DNA of 5,838 bases from contig CAMUZD010000119.1 of assembly GCA_947165115.1 (NCBI GenBank), positions 1 to 5,838 on the forward strand, written 5' to 3'. Numbering within the stretch: position 1 is the stretch's first letter; each line of letters begins with the position of its first letter. Below, one piece after another: positions 5,345-5,838 of this stretch. Origin of the DNA: an uncultured Clostridia bacterium. Its GTDB lineage: Bacteria > Bacillota > Clostridia > Oscillospirales > Acutalibacteraceae. Position numbers and translations under genes: made by a program. Under the pieces are notes generated by a model. The model was not told the origin of the DNA. It did no database searches and worked only from the letters and a program-made list of their open reading frames with translations.

Positions 5345-5838
5345 ATGAACATATATGCAGACAATGCCGCCACAACAAAAATGAGCGATGCGGCGGCTGA
5401 AATAATGACACAATATAATAAGGAATACTACGGTAACGCATCCAGCTTATATACAATAGGACAGAGAGCTAAAGAAAAACTTGAAGAAGCGCGATGTATT
5501 ATCGCCGGCATAATTAATGCCGAGCCATCCGAGATTATCTTTACCTCCGGCGGAAGCGAATCCGACAACCAGGCGCTGCTTTCGGCAGCCGAGAACGGTA
5601 AGAAAAACGGCAAAATGCACATTATCTCTTCCGCGTTTGAGCATCACGCGATTCTGCATACATTAAAGAAACTTGAAAAGAACGGTTTTGAAGTTACTCT
5701 CCTCCCCGTTCACGAAAACGGAATAATACATCCCGATGAAATCGACGCGGCGATCAGGGAAGACACCTGCCTTGTGACAATAATGACCGCCAATAACGAA
5801 ATCGGCACAATACAGCCGATAAAGGAAATCGGTGAAAT
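5345..5838 (+). CDS. Cysteine desulfurase, NifS/IscS family (3' end outside window)
   Basis: The first 164 residues of a PLP-dependent class V aminotransferase-fold enzyme, which takes sulfur from L-cysteine, releases alanine and passes a persulfide to Fe-S cluster or thio-tRNA assembly. Family signatures in order are YADNAATT (4-11), YGNASSLYTIGQ (29-40), FTSGGSESDN (66-75, binding the PLP phosphate), FEHHAIL (98-104, with the His that stacks on the PLP ring) and NNEIGTIQPI (150-159). Full-length members are about 380-400 aa, so roughly 40 percent is present. The Schiff-base Lys and the persulfide-carrying Cys lie beyond the window, so the class I (IscS/NifS) versus class II (SufS) split cannot be tested directly, but the motifs favour class I. 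It is transcribed divergently from the sigma-activase block under its own strong promoter. Which Fe-S or tRNA-thiolation partner genes follow cannot be seen. Confidence 0.93.
   Translation, partial: MNIYADNAATTKMSDAAAEIMTQYNKEYYGNASSLYTIGQRAKEKLEEARCIIAGIINAEPSEIIFTSGGSESDNQALLSAAENGKKNGKMHIISSAFEHHAILHTLKKLEKNGFEVTLLPVHENGIIHPDEIDAAIREDTCLVTIMTANNEIGTIQPIKEIGE

Noticed and set aside
5428..5659. Two short minus-strand open frames near the right end
   Set aside because: They are antisense to the cysteine desulfurase, whose motifs run unbroken through this stretch.
1..5838. CRISPR arrays, tRNA or rRNA genes, insertion sequences
   Set aside because: No regularly spaced repeats, cloverleaf-like segments, transposase motifs or terminal inverted repeats were seen; nearly all bases are explained by protein-coding genes.

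Overview
The window looks like chromosomal DNA of an anaerobic low-to-mid GC Firmicute of the class Clostridia, possibly a gut Oscillospirales-type lineage. This rests on the ATP-dependent acyl-CoA dehydratase activase family, the short clostridial-style ECF sigma/anti-sigma pair, clean GGAGG-type ribosome binding sites and a consensus sigma-A promoter. The genus cannot be read from the sequence.

Layout: most of the window (65-5007) is one tightly packed leftward block, read from right to left. It contains (1) an ECF-type RNA polymerase sigma factor, about 171 aa, 4492-5007; (2) a 74-aa single-pass membrane protein that is probably its anti-sigma factor, 4275-4499, overlapping the sigma gene by 8 bp; (3) a 968-aa protein with two BadF/BadG/HgdC-type ATPase domains followed by a DUF2229 (COG3580-like) region, 1348-4254, starting 20 bp after the small gene; and (4) a 425-aa HgdB/COG3581-like 2-hydroxyacyl-CoA dehydratase-type protein, 65-1342, only 5 bp after the stop of gene 3. 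Genes 3 and 4 correspond to the two parts of a protein that many Clostridia make as a single chain of about 1400 aa.

To the right, an AT-rich divergent intergenic region (5008-5344) carries a perfect TTGACA-17-TATAAT promoter facing right. A 7-bp inverted repeat straddles its -35 box. The promoter drives a NifS/IscS-type cysteine desulfurase (5345 to the window end, incomplete). At the far left edge a Gln-rich reading frame on the + strand may be the tail of a convergent gene.

Working model (inference): the left block pairs an ATP-driven [4Fe-4S] electron-injecting activase with its dehydratase-like partner, under a membrane-tethered sigma switch. The divergent gene supplies sulfur for Fe-S clusters and is probably controlled by an Rrf2/IscR-like repressor. 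The substrate of the dehydratase-like pair is unknown.
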